DNA of 64,000 nucleotides from an uncultured Sphingomonadaceae bacterium (GCA_947504025.1 CANNFX010000002.1:638450-702449); one strand, 5' to 3'. Positions 26,185 through 34,810 are shown, numbered from the stretch's first letter. Notes: generated from the sequence alone by a model not told the origin. Numbers and translations: made by a program.

Positions 26185-26195
26185 TATTGGCGCAA
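26176..26195. terminator. Hairpin overlapping the right tRNA-Asp repeat
   Basis: TTGCGCCA-TTAT-TGGCGCAA is a perfect 8-bp stem that includes the tRNA 3'-end copy. Before the insertion this may have been the natural hairpin directly behind tRNA-Asp. No T tract follows, so terminator activity is uncertain. Confidence 0.4.
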
Positions 26196-26243
26196 TTCTC
26201 CAAAAATTAGAAATATGTGGTGCGATCGCCTGCAAGTCGATAC

Positions 26244-26259
26244 TTAACCAAATGGTTGA
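26244..26259. promoter_or_regulatory. Putative ArsR operator, distal site
   Basis: TTAACCAAATGGTTGA contains the near-perfect dyad AACCA-AA-TGGTT. It is repeated 37 bases downstream over the start codon of the ArsR-type gene, as expected for an autoregulated repressor. Confidence 0.6.
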
Positions 26260-26280
26260 CTAATTCGTGCGATTTGATAC

Positions 26281-26296
26281 TAAACCATATGGTTGA
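26281..26296. promoter_or_regulatory. Putative ArsR operator, overlapping the start codon
   Basis: AACCATATGGTT (26283-26294) is a perfect palindrome that contains the ATG of the ArsR-family gene. Together with the distal copy it would let the repressor block its own transcription and that of the SRPBCC gene. Confidence 0.6.
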
Positions 26297-26621
26297 TCAA
26301 TCTGCCCAAGTCGATCAAATGTTCCGCGCATTGGCCGATCCGGCGCGGCGCGCAATTGTGGCTGCTCTGGCTGAGGGCGAGAAAAATGTTAGCGAGTTGT
26401 CAGCTCCGCTAGATATGTCGCTGGCAGGCGCATCAAAACATGTTGGTGTCCTTGAAAAAGCGGGGCTGATCGCCTGCGAGAAGCGCGGACGCGAACGGAT
26501 TTGCATGTTTCGTCCCGATGCAATGTTTCTGGTCCGCGATTGGGTGGAGCAATATTCTACATTTTGGAATGCGCGGCTCGATGCGCTCGACCGCGTCCTG
26601 AAGGAGGACAGCAATGGATGA
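26289..26621 (+). CDS. ArsR-family transcriptional regulator
   Basis: A 110-residue winged-helix repressor. FRALADPARRAIVAALAEGE and the recognition helix region DMSLAGASKHVGVLEKAGLI are typical of the ArsR subgroup that pairs with SRPBCC proteins. There are no metal-binding CxC or similar residues, so the signal is not a metal. The ATG at 26289 lies within an operator palindrome; a longer frame from 26217 begins inside the distal operator region and is unlikely. It overlaps the following SRPBCC gene by eight bases. Confidence 0.88.
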   Translation: MVDQSAQVDQMFRALADPARRAIVAALAEGEKNVSELSAPLDMSLAGASKHVGVLEKAGLIACEKRGRERICMFRPDAMFLVRDWVEQYSTFWNARLDALDRVLKEDSNG

Positions 26622-27138
26622 TTACGGCCAGATAAATGCAATCGGCAGTTTGGAATTTCGGCGGACTTTCGCGACATCTGCTGAAAATCTGTGGGCCTAT
26701 ATCGTTGATCCAGAACTACGGAAGAAGTGGTTTTGTAGCGGCGCGACCGATGATTACGTTGGGGGAACGATCATCTTTGAATTCGACCATAGTCAACTCT
26801 CCGACCGGGATCCGTCCAATCAACCTGATGCGGACAATGGGTTTGCCGGTGAAATCGTCGAGTATGACCCACCCAATAAAATCGTCTTTACGTGGCCGGA
26901 GATTCCCGGGGTAAGCGGTACAAAGGTTGCCATTACATTGACCCAACTGAACGAAAACGAAGTCGAACTTCGTCTCGTTCATTTCGAGGTTGCGACCGGC
27001 GACTACCGTGATGGCGTTACCGTCGGCTGGCATACACATCTGGATTTGCTGTCCGACCTGATAAACCGACGCGAACGGCGAGATTTCTGGAAGCGCCATG
27101 ATGCGCTGGAAAAGGATTATGAGAAGAGGGCCGGATGA
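26614..27138 (+). CDS. SRPBCC (AHSA1/START-like) domain protein
   Basis: A 174-residue protein of the helix-grip SRPBCC fold, AHSA1-like: an N-terminal FRRTFATSAENLWAYIVDPE segment, RKKWFCSG, and VEYDPPNKIVFTWPE in the middle, all characteristic. These proteins bind hydrophobic ligands, and in ArsR-SRPBCC pairs are thought to act in stress or xenobiotic response, but the ligand is not known. Translationally coupled to the ArsR gene (overlap of eight bases). Confidence 0.85.
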   Translation: MDDYGQINAIGSLEFRRTFATSAENLWAYIVDPELRKKWFCSGATDDYVGGTIIFEFDHSQLSDRDPSNQPDADNGFAGEIVEYDPPNKIVFTWPEIPGVSGTKVAITLTQLNENEVELRLVHFEVATGDYRDGVTVGWHTHLDLLSDLINRRERRDFWKRHDALEKDYEKRAG

Positions 27139-27163
27139 ATTTTCCGCGCGGAGAATTCTCCGC

Positions 27164-27376
27164 CTAGCCCCAGCTTCCGGTCTCCATCCAAATTAGAAAA
27201 CGGCGGAGCGGTAACAGCCAAACTACTCCCAGGACGAGGTAAATCACCGTTTGCAGCAGAATATGTAGCTGGCCAATCCAATCGGATGCCCAAGCGACGG
27301 CCAAAGCGTAGATCGTCAATCCGGCCATCAGTGCCAAGACACCAAAGGGGATGCGCCAGGTGGTCTCTTGTCTCAT
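27164..27376 (-). CDS. DUF2842 small membrane protein
   Basis: A 70-residue protein with two membrane helices (about 9-30 and 39-57) and the C-terminus LPLRRFLIWME. This matches the alphaproteobacterial DUF2842 family, whose function is unknown. It starts inside the stop of fthC (ATGA overlap), so the two are coupled. Confidence 0.82.
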   Translation of the reverse strand: MRQETTWRIPFGVLALMAGLTIYALAVAWASDWIGQLHILLQTVIYLVLGVVWLLPLRRFLIWMETGSWG

Positions 27377-27954
27377 GCGAATGGTCCGTAAATACGGGTT
27401 GGCGTTACAACGGCCTTGAGCGGTTGGTCGTGTTCTTCAAGCGGGAGCTCTTCCATCATCTGCGCATCCCATGCCATGCCGATGGGGGTGGCAGTTGGGT
27501 GCTCCGCCAGCCAACGGTCGTAATGGCCGCCGCCTTGGCCAATTCGCGCGCCATCCTCAGTGAAGCCGAGCAGCGGCACGAACAGGAAGTCGGGCTCGGC
27601 TGGTTTTGCGTCGTCCGCCGGTTGCATCAGGCCGAATGGGCCAACTGCAAGGTCGCTTTCTTCGAATGGATCGTTCCAGAGGCGAAATTCCATCGGTGCG
27701 CCCTTATGTTCGAAGCGGGGCAGGGCGATTGGATGCTCGATTTCCTGGAAGTATTTTGCGTAAGATGTTGCAGGAGCTTCAAATGCAGTCGCCCGGTAAA
27801 GGCCAATAGTCGCACCATCGGGTATCAAATCCCGCAACGGTGCCGGGGGTACTTTGAACAACAGCGCTCGCGTCACATCGGGCAGCGCCTCGACATGTTC
27901 GCGGCGAATGCCGCGAAGCTTCGTTCTGAGTTTTGCTTTGGCTTCCAAGATCAT
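27373..27954 (-). CDS. fthC: 5-formyltetrahydrofolate cyclo-ligase
   Basis: A 193-residue enzyme that uses ATP to turn 5-formyl-THF into 5,10-methenyl-THF. The ATP and folate motif GQGGGHYDRWL and FVPLLGFTEDGARIG are clear. In many proteobacteria this gene lies just downstream of the 6S RNA, and a 6S-like RNA is indeed found immediately upstream on the same strand. The downstream DUF2842 gene overlaps by four bases. Confidence 0.93.
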   Translation of the reverse strand: MILEAKAKLRTKLRGIRREHVEALPDVTRALLFKVPPAPLRDLIPDGATIGLYRATAFEAPATSYAKYFQEIEHPIALPRFEHKGAPMEFRLWNDPFEESDLAVGPFGLMQPADDAKPAEPDFLFVPLLGFTEDGARIGQGGGHYDRWLAEHPTATPIGMAWDAQMMEELPLEEHDQPLKAVVTPTRIYGPFA

Positions 27955-27966
27955 GCTCTTTGCAAG

Positions 27967-27985
27967 TCTCCGGCATGTCCGGAGA
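27967..27985 (-). terminator. Hairpin between 6S RNA and fthC
   Basis: TCTCCGG and CCGGAGA form a 7-bp stem around a five-base loop, starting about 12 bases upstream of the fthC start codon and just after the 3' end of the 6S RNA. It may help define the 6S RNA 3' end or affect fthC translation. No T tract. Confidence 0.4.
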
Positions 27986-27991
27986 AGAATT

Positions 27992-28155
27992 GGGTGACGG
28001 GCCCACCATGGGTCGGTGCCTAGAAATCCTCTGACGCGGTCACGTCAGGTGGGGATCGTATGTGCCGGACCACGGTCCAACCAGGGACAACCCCCTTAGA
28101 TTTGCTTATAGCCTCAGGGATATCAAACGGCGCGTGCCGGGCAGTACCCGTCTTT
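27992..28155 (-). ncRNA. ssrS: 6S RNA
   Basis: No ORF here; the spacer between zapA and fthC is the classical 6S RNA position. On the minus strand the ends GACGGG (28152-28147) and CCCGTC (28001-27996) pair, continued by GCCC/GGGC, to give the long closing stem. The central part has the extended, bulged arms with CCCTGAGG and CCGGCAC/CGACC segments seen in alphaproteobacterial 6S RNAs. The RNA would be about 157 bases, mimic an open promoter and bind the housekeeping RNA polymerase. Ends are approximate and the structure was judged by eye. Confidence 0.72.
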
Positions 28156-28173
28156 TATCATGTAGGCGCTTGG

Positions 28174-28482
28174 TTACGGCTTCTCAAGCAGCGATGCACA
28201 GCTTTCGAGCCGGTCCGCCATTCGTTCCAACGATGAAGCGGTTTCGCCGTCCTCTGCCGGTGCGGGTGCTGGAGCTTCTGTTCGGGCCTTCAGTTCTACC
28301 ACTTCGTCAGCCAGTAGCAGTGCGGCAAACAGCAGGCGTCGCGATTCGTTTACGCCGGTGTCGCCCATCGCCGTCAATTTAGCATCAATCGATGCACCCA
28401 GCTTGGCAACATGCTCTTCTTCACCGTCGCCGCAGGCAACAGCGTAATCTTTGCCGCCAATGCTCAGCGTGACTTCGCTCAT
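28174..28482 (-). CDS. zapA: Cell division protein ZapA
   Basis: A 102-residue FtsZ-ring stabiliser. The N-terminal strand region SEVTLSIGGKDYAVACGDGEEEHV and ESRRLLFAALLLADEVVEL helix are those of ZapA, ending in a coiled coil. Its start overlaps the preceding small coiled-coil gene by four bases, and it is followed by the 6S RNA. Confidence 0.9.
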   Translation of the reverse strand: MSEVTLSIGGKDYAVACGDGEEEHVAKLGASIDAKLTAMGDTGVNESRRLLFAALLLADEVVELKARTEAPAPAPAEDGETASSLERMADRLESCASLLEKP

Positions 28483-28685
28483 GCTTCTGCCTTCGCTATC
28501 AAGTCATCGAGGTCGCGCAGCGTCGCCGTGACTGTTTCGCGCAAGCTTTCATGTTTTTCTACAAGCTGGGAAACCGGTGCTGGCGCTTCTGCCTGTGCAG
28601 GGCGTGGACGTGCGGCGGCAGCTTCGATCCGCGCGAGAGCGCCATCGATGCGGGCCATGGCCTGTTTAGTGCGATCACCTGACAT
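28479..28685 (-). CDS. Small coiled-coil protein upstream of zapA
   Basis: A 68-residue protein with helical, Ala/Arg/Glu-rich sequence (RIDGALARIEAAAARPRP then LVEKHESLRETVTATLRDL) typical of a short coiled coil. It overlaps zapA (ATGA) and is divergent from tkt. A similar short gene sits before zapA in other sphingomonads as far as I recall, so a cell-division role is plausible but unproven. The ATG at 28685 gives this length; a much longer frame upstream runs antisense to the tkt control region and is not credible. Confidence 0.72.
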   Translation of the reverse strand: MSGDRTKQAMARIDGALARIEAAAARPRPAQAEAPAPVSQLVEKHESLRETVTATLRDLDDLIAKAEA

Positions 28686-28903
28686 GGGGGTATAATATGC
28701 CAATCCGTGCATATTCGCAAAGGTTTGCGCGGACCTGTTGATAAAACACACCCGGAAACCATTTTGTCGATTTCGCGGGGACTGCTTGTGCACGGTGGTT
28801 GACCTCGCGCGGCCCATTGGCAAAGGACTGCCTCGCGCGTCGAATCGTCCCGCGGGGGCGCATAAGTTTTGAGCGGCGCTGGACCGGCAGGAGCACCACC
28901 TCA

Positions 28904-30907
28904 ATGAGCCTCGATTCATCCCGCCTTGCGCCAATGGCCAACGCAATCCGCGCTCTTTCGATGGATGCTGTTCAAGCAGCCAATAGCGGACACCCCGGAA
29001 TGCCGATGGGCATGGCCGATGTCGCTGCAGTTTTGTGGTCCGATTACATCAAGTTTGATCCCTCTGCGCCAGATTGGGCTGACCGTGATCGCTTTGTGCT
29101 GTCGGCAGGCCATGGTTCGATGCTCATTTATTCGCTGCTTCACCTGTCAGGTTACGCCGCGCCGACGATGGATAACATCCGCAATTTCCGCCAGATGGGC
29201 AGCCCTTGTGCTGGGCACCCTGAGAATTTCCTGCTCGACGGTGTCGAATGCACCACCGGCCCGCTGGGTCAGGGCCTCGCGATGGGCGTGGGCATGGCGA
29301 TGGCAGAGCGGCATCTGAATGCGAAATTCGGTGATGATCTTGTCGATCACCGTACTTGGGTTGTCGCGGGCGATGGCTGCCTGATGGAAGGCATCAACCA
29401 CGAAGCGATCGGCCTCGCTGGCCACCTGAAGCTTGGCCAGATGATTGTCCTTTGGGATGATAACAATATCACCATCGATGGCAGCGCCGAACTGTCGACT
29501 AGCGAAGATGTCGAGGCGCGCTTCCAGTCATCCAAGTGGCACACGGTCCGCTGCGACGGTCATGATGTTGCTGATATCCGCCGCGCGATCGACGAAGCTA
29601 TTGCTGATCCGCGCCCCTCGCTCGTCGCTTGTAAGACGATCATCGGCAAAGGTGCTCCCACCAAGCAGGGCACGAGCGCAACGCATGGCGCACCGCTGGG
29701 TCCCGACGAAATCGCGGCTGCTCGCGAAATGCTGGGCTGGGAATATGAACCATTCGTTGTGCCGGATGACATCCAGTCCGACTGGCACTCGACCGGCGAC
29801 CGCGGCAAAGCGGCGCATGGTGAATGGAAGGCTCGGCTTGAGGCTTCGGCCCAGCGTGCTGCGTTTGAAAGTCAACTGACGCCAGCTGCAGATAAGACCG
29901 ACGCAGCCATTGGCGATTACATTCAGAGCTTAGCCGCTGAGCCGCCTAAGGTTGCGACACGTAAGTCGTCCGAAATGGCGCTTGGCCCTCTCACTGCCGC
30001 GCTGCCGCAAATGATTGGTGGTTCGGCCGATCTTACCGGCTCGAACAACACTAAGACGCCATCGACAGAACCGTTCCACGCGGGCGCTTACGATGGTCGC
30101 TACGTCTATTACGGCATTCGCGAATTTGGCATGGCGGCGGCGATGAACGGCATGGCGCTGCACGGCGGCGTGGTGCCTTACGGCGGCACGTTCCTGATCT
30201 TCAGCGACTATTGCCGCAATGCGATCCGCTTGTCGGCGCTGCAGCAGACGCAGGCGATTTATGTTTTGACGCATGATTCCATTGGTCTTGGCGAAGACGG
30301 TCCGACTCACCAGCCTGTCGAACAGGTGATGAGCCTGCGCCTGATTCCGAACCTCAATGTTTACCGCCCGTGCGATGCTATCGAAACGGCGGAATGCTGG
30401 GCGCTTTCGCTTAAATCCACGGAGACGCCTTCGATCCATGCGCTCACCCGTCAGGGCCTTCCGCCGATGCGCGGTGCGGAAAGCAGGAATTGGACCGGTG
30501 CTACCAATATGTCGGCTAAGGGCGCTTACCGCCTGAAGTCAGCCGATGCATCGCGTAAGGTGTTACTGATTGCCACCGGCAGTGAAGTACATCTCGCGAT
30601 GGACGTTGCCGCGAAACTTGAAGCGGACGGGATCGGTGCCGACGTTGTGTCGATGCCATGCATGGAGCTCTTCGAGCAGCAAGACGATGCCTATAAGGCA
30701 GACGTTCTGGCGAGCGGGGACAATATTGTCCGCGTATCGGTTGAAGCGGGTACCACCCTGGGTTGGCAGCGTTATACAGGCCTTAATGGGGTAAACATCG
30801 GTATCGACCGGTTTGGCGCATCAGCACCGGCCCCCGAACTATTCGAATGCTTCGGCTTCACGGTCGACGCAATCGTTCCACAGATCATGAATAAGATCAG
30901 CAGTTAA
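28904..30907 (+). CDS. tkt: Transketolase
   Basis: A 667-residue thiamine-diphosphate enzyme moving two-carbon units between sugar phosphates. Recognised from SGHPGMPMGMAD, the ThDP motif GDGCLMEGINHEA, and the pyrimidine region with DSIGLGEDGPTHQP and GIREFGM. ATG 28904 has GGAG upstream; the longer frame from 28799 is untypical. It heads a gene series tkt-gap-pgk-fba-thiE, linking the pentose phosphate and glycolytic pathways. The 218-base divergent spacer to the zapA operon must hold promoters for both sides. Confidence 0.96.
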   Translation: MSLDSSRLAPMANAIRALSMDAVQAANSGHPGMPMGMADVAAVLWSDYIKFDPSAPDWADRDRFVLSAGHGSMLIYSLLHLSGYAAPTMDNIRNFRQMGSPCAGHPENFLLDGVECTTGPLGQGLAMGVGMAMAERHLNAKFGDDLVDHRTWVVAGDGCLMEGINHEAIGLAGHLKLGQMIVLWDDNNITIDGSAELSTSEDVEARFQSSKWHTVRCDGHDVADIRRAIDEAIADPRPSLVACKTIIGKGAPTKQGTSATHGAPLGPDEIAAAREMLGWEYEPFVVPDDIQSDWHSTGDRGKAAHGEWKARLEASAQRAAFESQLTPAADKTDAAIGDYIQSLAAEPPKVATRKSSEMALGPLTAALPQMIGGSADLTGSNNTKTPSTEPFHAGAYDGRYVYYGIREFGMAAAMNGMALHGGVVPYGGTFLIFSDYCRNAIRLSALQQTQAIYVLTHDSIGLGEDGPTHQPVEQVMSLRLIPNLNVYRPCDAIETAECWALSLKSTETPSIHALTRQGLPPMRGAESRNWTGATNMSAKGAYRLKSADASRKVLLIATGSEVHLAMDVAAKLEADGIGADVVSMPCMELFEQQDDAYKADVLASGDNIVRVSVEAGTTLGWQRYTGLNGVNIGIDRFGASAPAPELFECFGFTVDAIVPQIMNKISS

Positions 30908-30922
30908 GCAGGAGCTTCTAAC

Positions 30923-31930
30923 ATGGTGACTAAAGTTGCAATCAACGGTTTTGGGCGCATTGGCCGCCTTGTAGCGCGCGCTATTCTGGAGCGTGACGAT
31001 CACGATCTTGAACTTGTCGCGATCAACGATTTGGCCGATGCAAAGGCCAATGCGCTGCTGTTCCAATACGACTCCACACATGGCCGTTTCCCAGGTGAAG
31101 TGACTAGTGATGGAAGCAGTATCACCGTCAACGGCAAGAAAATCGCTGTTACGTCGGAGCGCGAGCCTGGCAAGCTGCCACACGGCGAAATGGGTGTGGA
31201 CATTGTTCTCGAGTGCACCGGCTTCTTCCAGTCGCATGAAGCCGCTCAGCCGCATATCGATGCTGGCGCCAAGCGTGTTTTGATTTCGGCTCCGGCCAAG
31301 AACGTCACGAAGACAGTCGTTTACGGAGTAAACCATGCCGAATTGACAACGGCGGACGTGATCGTATCGAACGCTAGCTGCACCACTAACTGCCTCGCTC
31401 CCGTAGCGAAGGTCCTGAACGACACCGTCGGTATTGAGCGCGGTTTCATGACCACGATCCACAGCTACACCAATGATCAGCGTATGCTCGATCAGATGCA
31501 CAGCGACATGCGCCGTGCTCGTGGCGGTGCGCAGAACATGATCCCGACAACCACGGGCGCTGCTCGTGCTGTGGGTCTTGTTTTGCCAGAACTGAACGGC
31601 AAACTCGACGGTTCTTCGGTCCGCGTGCCAACGCCGAATGTCAGCCTCGTCGATCTCGTCTTCACCCCCAAGCGCGATACGTCGGTCGAAGAACTGAACA
31701 AAGCGCTCAAGGCCGCATCGGAAGGCGCCATGAAGGGTGTGCTCTATTACACCGATCAGCCGCTGGTGAGCTCGGACTTCAACCACTTCCCGGCCAGTTC
31801 GACAGTCGATAGCCTCGAAACGTCCGTGATGGACGGCAAGCTTGCTCGCGTGGTCAGCTGGTATGACAATGAGTGGGGCTTTTCCAACCGCATGATCGAC
31901 ACAGCCGGCGTTATCGCCGGCCTGATTTGA
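30923..31930 (+). CDS. gap: Glyceraldehyde-3-phosphate dehydrogenase (type I)
   Basis: Oxidises glyceraldehyde-3-phosphate to 1,3-bisphosphoglycerate with NAD. Rossmann motif INGFGRIGR at the N-terminus and the catalytic Cys153 in [10 protein letters not shown] are present; length 335 residues is normal. It begins 15 bases after tkt and precedes pgk by seven bases, so all belong to one operon. Confidence 0.97.
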   Translation: MVTKVAINGFGRIGRLVARAILERDDHDLELVAINDLADAKANALLFQYDSTHGRFPGEVTSDGSSITVNGKKIAVTSEREPGKLPHGEMGVDIVLECTGFFQSHEAAQPHIDAGAKRVLISAPAKNVTKTVVYGVNHAELTTADVIVSNASCTTNCLAPVAKVLNDTVGIERGFMTTIHSYTNDQRMLDQMHSDMRRARGGAQNMIPTTTGAARAVGLVLPELNGKLDGSSVRVPTPNVSLVDLVFTPKRDTSVEELNKALKAASEGAMKGVLYYTDQPLVSSDFNHFPASSTVDSLETSVMDGKLARVVSWYDNEWGFSNRMIDTAGVIAGLI

Positions 31931-31937
31931 GCTGAAA

Positions 31938-33137
31938 ATGAGCACTTTCCGCACGCTTGACGATCTCGGGGACATTGCTGGGAAGGTCGCGCTGGTCCGC
32001 GTTGACCTCAACATGCCTATGGATGGCGGCTCGGTCACGGACACGACCCGTGTTCAGGCCGCTGCGCCTACAATCCTCGAACTCGCCGATGCGGGTGCGA
32101 AAGTGCTCCTTTTGGCTCATTTTGGCCGCCCTAATGGTCAACGTAACTCGACGATGTCTGTCAGCATGACACTGGACGCGGTCGAGGATGTCTTGGGCCG
32201 CGAGGTCATGTTCATTCCGGAAATCGCAGGACCTGTTGTCGAACAGTCGATTGGTATTTTGCGTAATGGCGATATCGGCATGCTCGAAAACACGCGCTTT
32301 TGGCCGGGCGAAGAGGCCAACGATGCGGACTTCGCAGCCTCGATAGCGGCGAATGGCGACTTCTACGTCAATGACGCCTTTTCAGCCGCCCACCGTGCCC
32401 ATGCCAGCACGCATGGCATCACAAAGCACCTGCCGGCCTATGCGGGCCGCGCAATGCAGAAAGAGCTGGAAGCGCTTGAGAAGGCGCTTGGCAAGCCTGA
32501 AAAGCCGGTCGCAGCCGTTGTGGGCGGGGCAAAGGTTTCGTCCAAACTCGCCGTACTCGAACATCTGGTTACGAAGGTCGATCATTTGATCATTGGCGGC
32601 GGCATGGCCAACACCTTCCTCGCCGCGCGTGGTGTGGATGTTGGCAAGTCGCTTTGCGAGCATGATCTGGCCGAAACAGCTAATGCGATTATGGATGCAG
32701 CGGACAAATCGGATTGCACAGTGCATCTTCCGTATGATGTCGTTGTATCGAAAGAATTTGCTGCCAATCCGGCTAGCTTGCGGACCTGTAATGTCCATGA
32801 AGTCGCAGAGGACGAGATGATCCTCGACATTGGTGCGAACGCGGCCGAGTCATTGGCTGATGTTCTCAAGACTTGCCGCACGCTGGTTTGGAATGGCCCG
32901 CTGGGTGCGTTCGAAACCGAGCCATTCGGTGAGGCAACTGTAGCACTGGCAACGACGGCGGCAGCCCTGACGCACGAGGGATCGCTGATCTCGGTTGCTG
33001 GCGGCGGGGACACGGTCGCGGCGCTTAATCTCGCTGGCGTAGCGGGTGATTTCAGTTATGTTTCAACGGCTGGCGGAGCTTTTCTAGAATGGATGGAAGG
33101 TAAGGAATTGCCCGGCGTGGCAGCTCTCCAAAGTTAA
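31938..33137 (+). CDS. pgk: Phosphoglycerate kinase
   Basis: Moves the acyl-phosphate of 1,3-bisphosphoglycerate to ADP. VDLNMPMDGGSVTD at the N-terminus, FYVNDAFSAAHRAHAS in the substrate domain and the GGGDTVAAL C-terminal nucleotide region fit PGK; 399 residues is the usual length. Seven bases after gap. A gap of about 115 bases follows before fba. Confidence 0.97.
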   Translation: MSTFRTLDDLGDIAGKVALVRVDLNMPMDGGSVTDTTRVQAAAPTILELADAGAKVLLLAHFGRPNGQRNSTMSVSMTLDAVEDVLGREVMFIPEIAGPVVEQSIGILRNGDIGMLENTRFWPGEEANDADFAASIAANGDFYVNDAFSAAHRAHASTHGITKHLPAYAGRAMQKELEALEKALGKPEKPVAAVVGGAKVSSKLAVLEHLVTKVDHLIIGGGMANTFLAARGVDVGKSLCEHDLAETANAIMDAADKSDCTVHLPYDVVVSKEFAANPASLRTCNVHEVAEDEMILDIGANAAESLADVLKTCRTLVWNGPLGAFETEPFGEATVALATTAAALTHEGSLISVAGGGDTVAALNLAGVAGDFSYVSTAGGAFLEWMEGKELPGVAALQS

Positions 33138-33172
33138 ATCTGACTAGATCGGGTAAAGGTTAAATAGCGCGG

Positions 33173-33201
33173 TTGCAGTAGCGGCGAGCGATGTTTATTG
33201 G
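33173..33201 (+). promoter_or_regulatory. Candidate promoter before fba
   Basis: TTGCAG, a 17-base spacer and TATTGG, about 50 bases before the fba start. The spacing is right but both boxes are weak; fba may also be read through from pgk. Confidence 0.3.
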
Positions 33202-33251
33202 GCGCGCAAACCTAATACGCATTCGTATGCGCAACCAGCAGGAATACAGCC

Positions 33252-34139
33252 ATGAACCAGCAGGACATGACCACTAAGATCGAGACCGGCGAGGGCTTCA
33301 TTTCGGCACTCGACCAAAGCGGTGGTTCAACGCCAAAGGCTCTGCTCGGCTACGGTGTTACGGAAAGTGAATATTCCGGCGACGAGGAAATGTTCGCCAA
33401 GATCCACGAAATGCGGACCCGCGTTGTGACTTCGCCCAGCTTCAACGGCGATAAGGTGATCGGCGCGATCTTGTTCGAACGCACAATGGACGGTGACGCG
33501 GGCGGCATGTCGGTCCCAGAACTGCTGAAGAGCCGCGGCGTCGTGCCTTTTCTTAAGGTCGATAAAGGCCTTGAGGACGAAGCGGATGGTGTTCAGATGA
33601 TGAAGCCGATGCCCGACCTTGATGCACTGCTCGAACGTGGCAAAGCCAAAGGCATTTTCGGCACGAAGATGCGTTCCGTCATTAACTCGGCGTCGCCAAG
33701 CGGGATTGCAGCTATCGTCAAACAGCAGTTTGACGTGGGTAAGCAAATCATCGCTCAAGGCTTGATGCCGATTATCGAGCCGGAATATAACATTAAATCT
33801 GCCGACCGCGCCGAGGGTGAGGCAATCCTGCGCGACGAAATCGCCAAACAGCTGGATGCTCTGCCTGAAGGCACAAAGGTAATGCTGAAGCTGAGCCTGC
33901 CGGTAGAAGACAATCTCTATAAATCACTGGTCGATCATCCAAATACAGCGCGTGTGGTTGCGCTCTCAGGTGGTTTCAGCCGGACAGAAGCTTGTGCTCA
34001 TCTCGCGGCTAACGAGGGCATGATTGCCAGCTTCAGCCGCGCTCTGCTTCAGGAATTGCGTGCGCAGATGGATGATGCAGAGTTTGATGCGTCGCTATCG
34101 ACCGCGATCGAGGAAATCCGCTGCGCCAGCGCGACCTGA
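33252..34139 (+). CDS. Class I fructose-bisphosphate aldolase
   Basis: A 295-residue Schiff-base aldolase of the short bacterial class I type: SALDQSGGSTPKAL near the N-terminus, GILFERTMDG-like segment (GAILFERTMDGDAGG) and VMLKLSLP with the likely active lysine. It cleaves fructose-1,6-bisphosphate and also serves gluconeogenesis. A CAGGAA ribosome site is present. Follows pgk in the carbon operon. Confidence 0.9.
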   Translation: MNQQDMTTKIETGEGFISALDQSGGSTPKALLGYGVTESEYSGDEEMFAKIHEMRTRVVTSPSFNGDKVIGAILFERTMDGDAGGMSVPELLKSRGVVPFLKVDKGLEDEADGVQMMKPMPDLDALLERGKAKGIFGTKMRSVINSASPSGIAAIVKQQFDVGKQIIAQGLMPIIEPEYNIKSADRAEGEAILRDEIAKQLDALPEGTKVMLKLSLPVEDNLYKSLVDHPNTARVVALSGGFSRTEACAHLAANEGMIASFSRALLQELRAQMDDAEFDASLSTAIEEIRCASAT

Positions 34140-34189
34140 CACCACCAGCAGTGCTTGGCGGATGGCTGCTGCCGCGATAGGGGCATCTC

Positions 34190-34810
34190 ATGTCCAAAAA
34201 ACCGCGTAAAGCTGACCTGTACCTGATCTCCCCGCAAGATGTGGACGGAGATTTTCCTGCACGCCTCGAACGAGCGCTGGATGCTGGGCCGGTGGCTGCA
34301 TTCCAGTTCCGTGTGAAAGACGTCGACCAGCATGAGGCTGCACGTTTGGCTCAGCCATTGTTAGAAATCTGCCGCGCCCGTGACGTTGCTTTTGTGGTGA
34401 ACGATAGTGTCGCGCTGGCGAAGCGTTTAGAGGCGGACGGTGTTCATCTGGGCCAGCAGGACGGCGATGTTCGAGATGCGCGTGAGGAATTGGGCCGTGA
34501 GGTTCAGATCGGTGTGACCTGTCATGGTAGTCGCCATTTCGCGATGGACGCAGGCGAGGCAGGCGCTGACTATGTCGCTTTTGGAGCGTTCTATCCAAGC
34601 AATACCAAACCGACCGAGCATCGGCCCGAGCCGGAAATTCTTGAGTGGTGGCAAGGGTTGTTCGAACTTCCCTGCGTCGCGATCGGCGGCATTACGCCTG
34701 AAAATTGTACCCCGCTGATCGAGGCTGGGGCGGATTTCATTGCAGTTTGCGGTGCAGTTTGGAACGGTGATGAAGCGGCGGCGATCAAGGCTTTTGCTGA
34801 TAAGCTTTAG
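34190..34810 (+). CDS. thiE: Thiamine phosphate synthase family protein
   Basis: A 206-residue TIM-barrel enzyme that joins the HMP-pyrophosphate and thiazole phosphate parts of thiamine. VNDSVALAKRLEADGVHLG, FGAFYPSNTK and AIGGITPEN are ThiE signatures. Its place behind tkt and other carbon genes, where transketolase needs thiamine diphosphate, is suggestive. TenI-like isomerases share the fold, but the substrate-binding segments look ThiE-like. No TPP riboswitch precedes it. Confidence 0.82.
   Translation: MSKKPRKADLYLISPQDVDGDFPARLERALDAGPVAAFQFRVKDVDQHEAARLAQPLLEICRARDVAFVVNDSVALAKRLEADGVHLGQQDGDVRDAREELGREVQIGVTCHGSRHFAMDAGEAGADYVAFGAFYPSNTKPTEHRPEPEILEWWQGLFELPCVAIGGITPENCTPLIEAGADFIAVCGAVWNGDEAAAIKAFADKL

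Noticed and set aside
27286..28023. 245-codon plus-strand frame opposite fthC and 6S RNA
   Set aside because: Overlaps two supported features on the other strand and has no domain pattern.
28479..28946. 155-codon version of the small gene upstream of zapA
   Set aside because: The extra N-terminal part is antisense to the tkt control region and start; the 68-codon form matches the coiled-coil pattern and has proper coupling to zapA.
30839..32044. 401-codon open frame on the minus strand across gap
   Set aside because: Antisense to gap and the pgk start; produced by codon bias of a GC-rich gene, no ribosome site and no recognisable protein.
33138..33251. CGCAT-TCGT-ATGCG hairpin before fba as a riboswitch or operator
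   Set aside because: Only five base pairs; too short to support a call.
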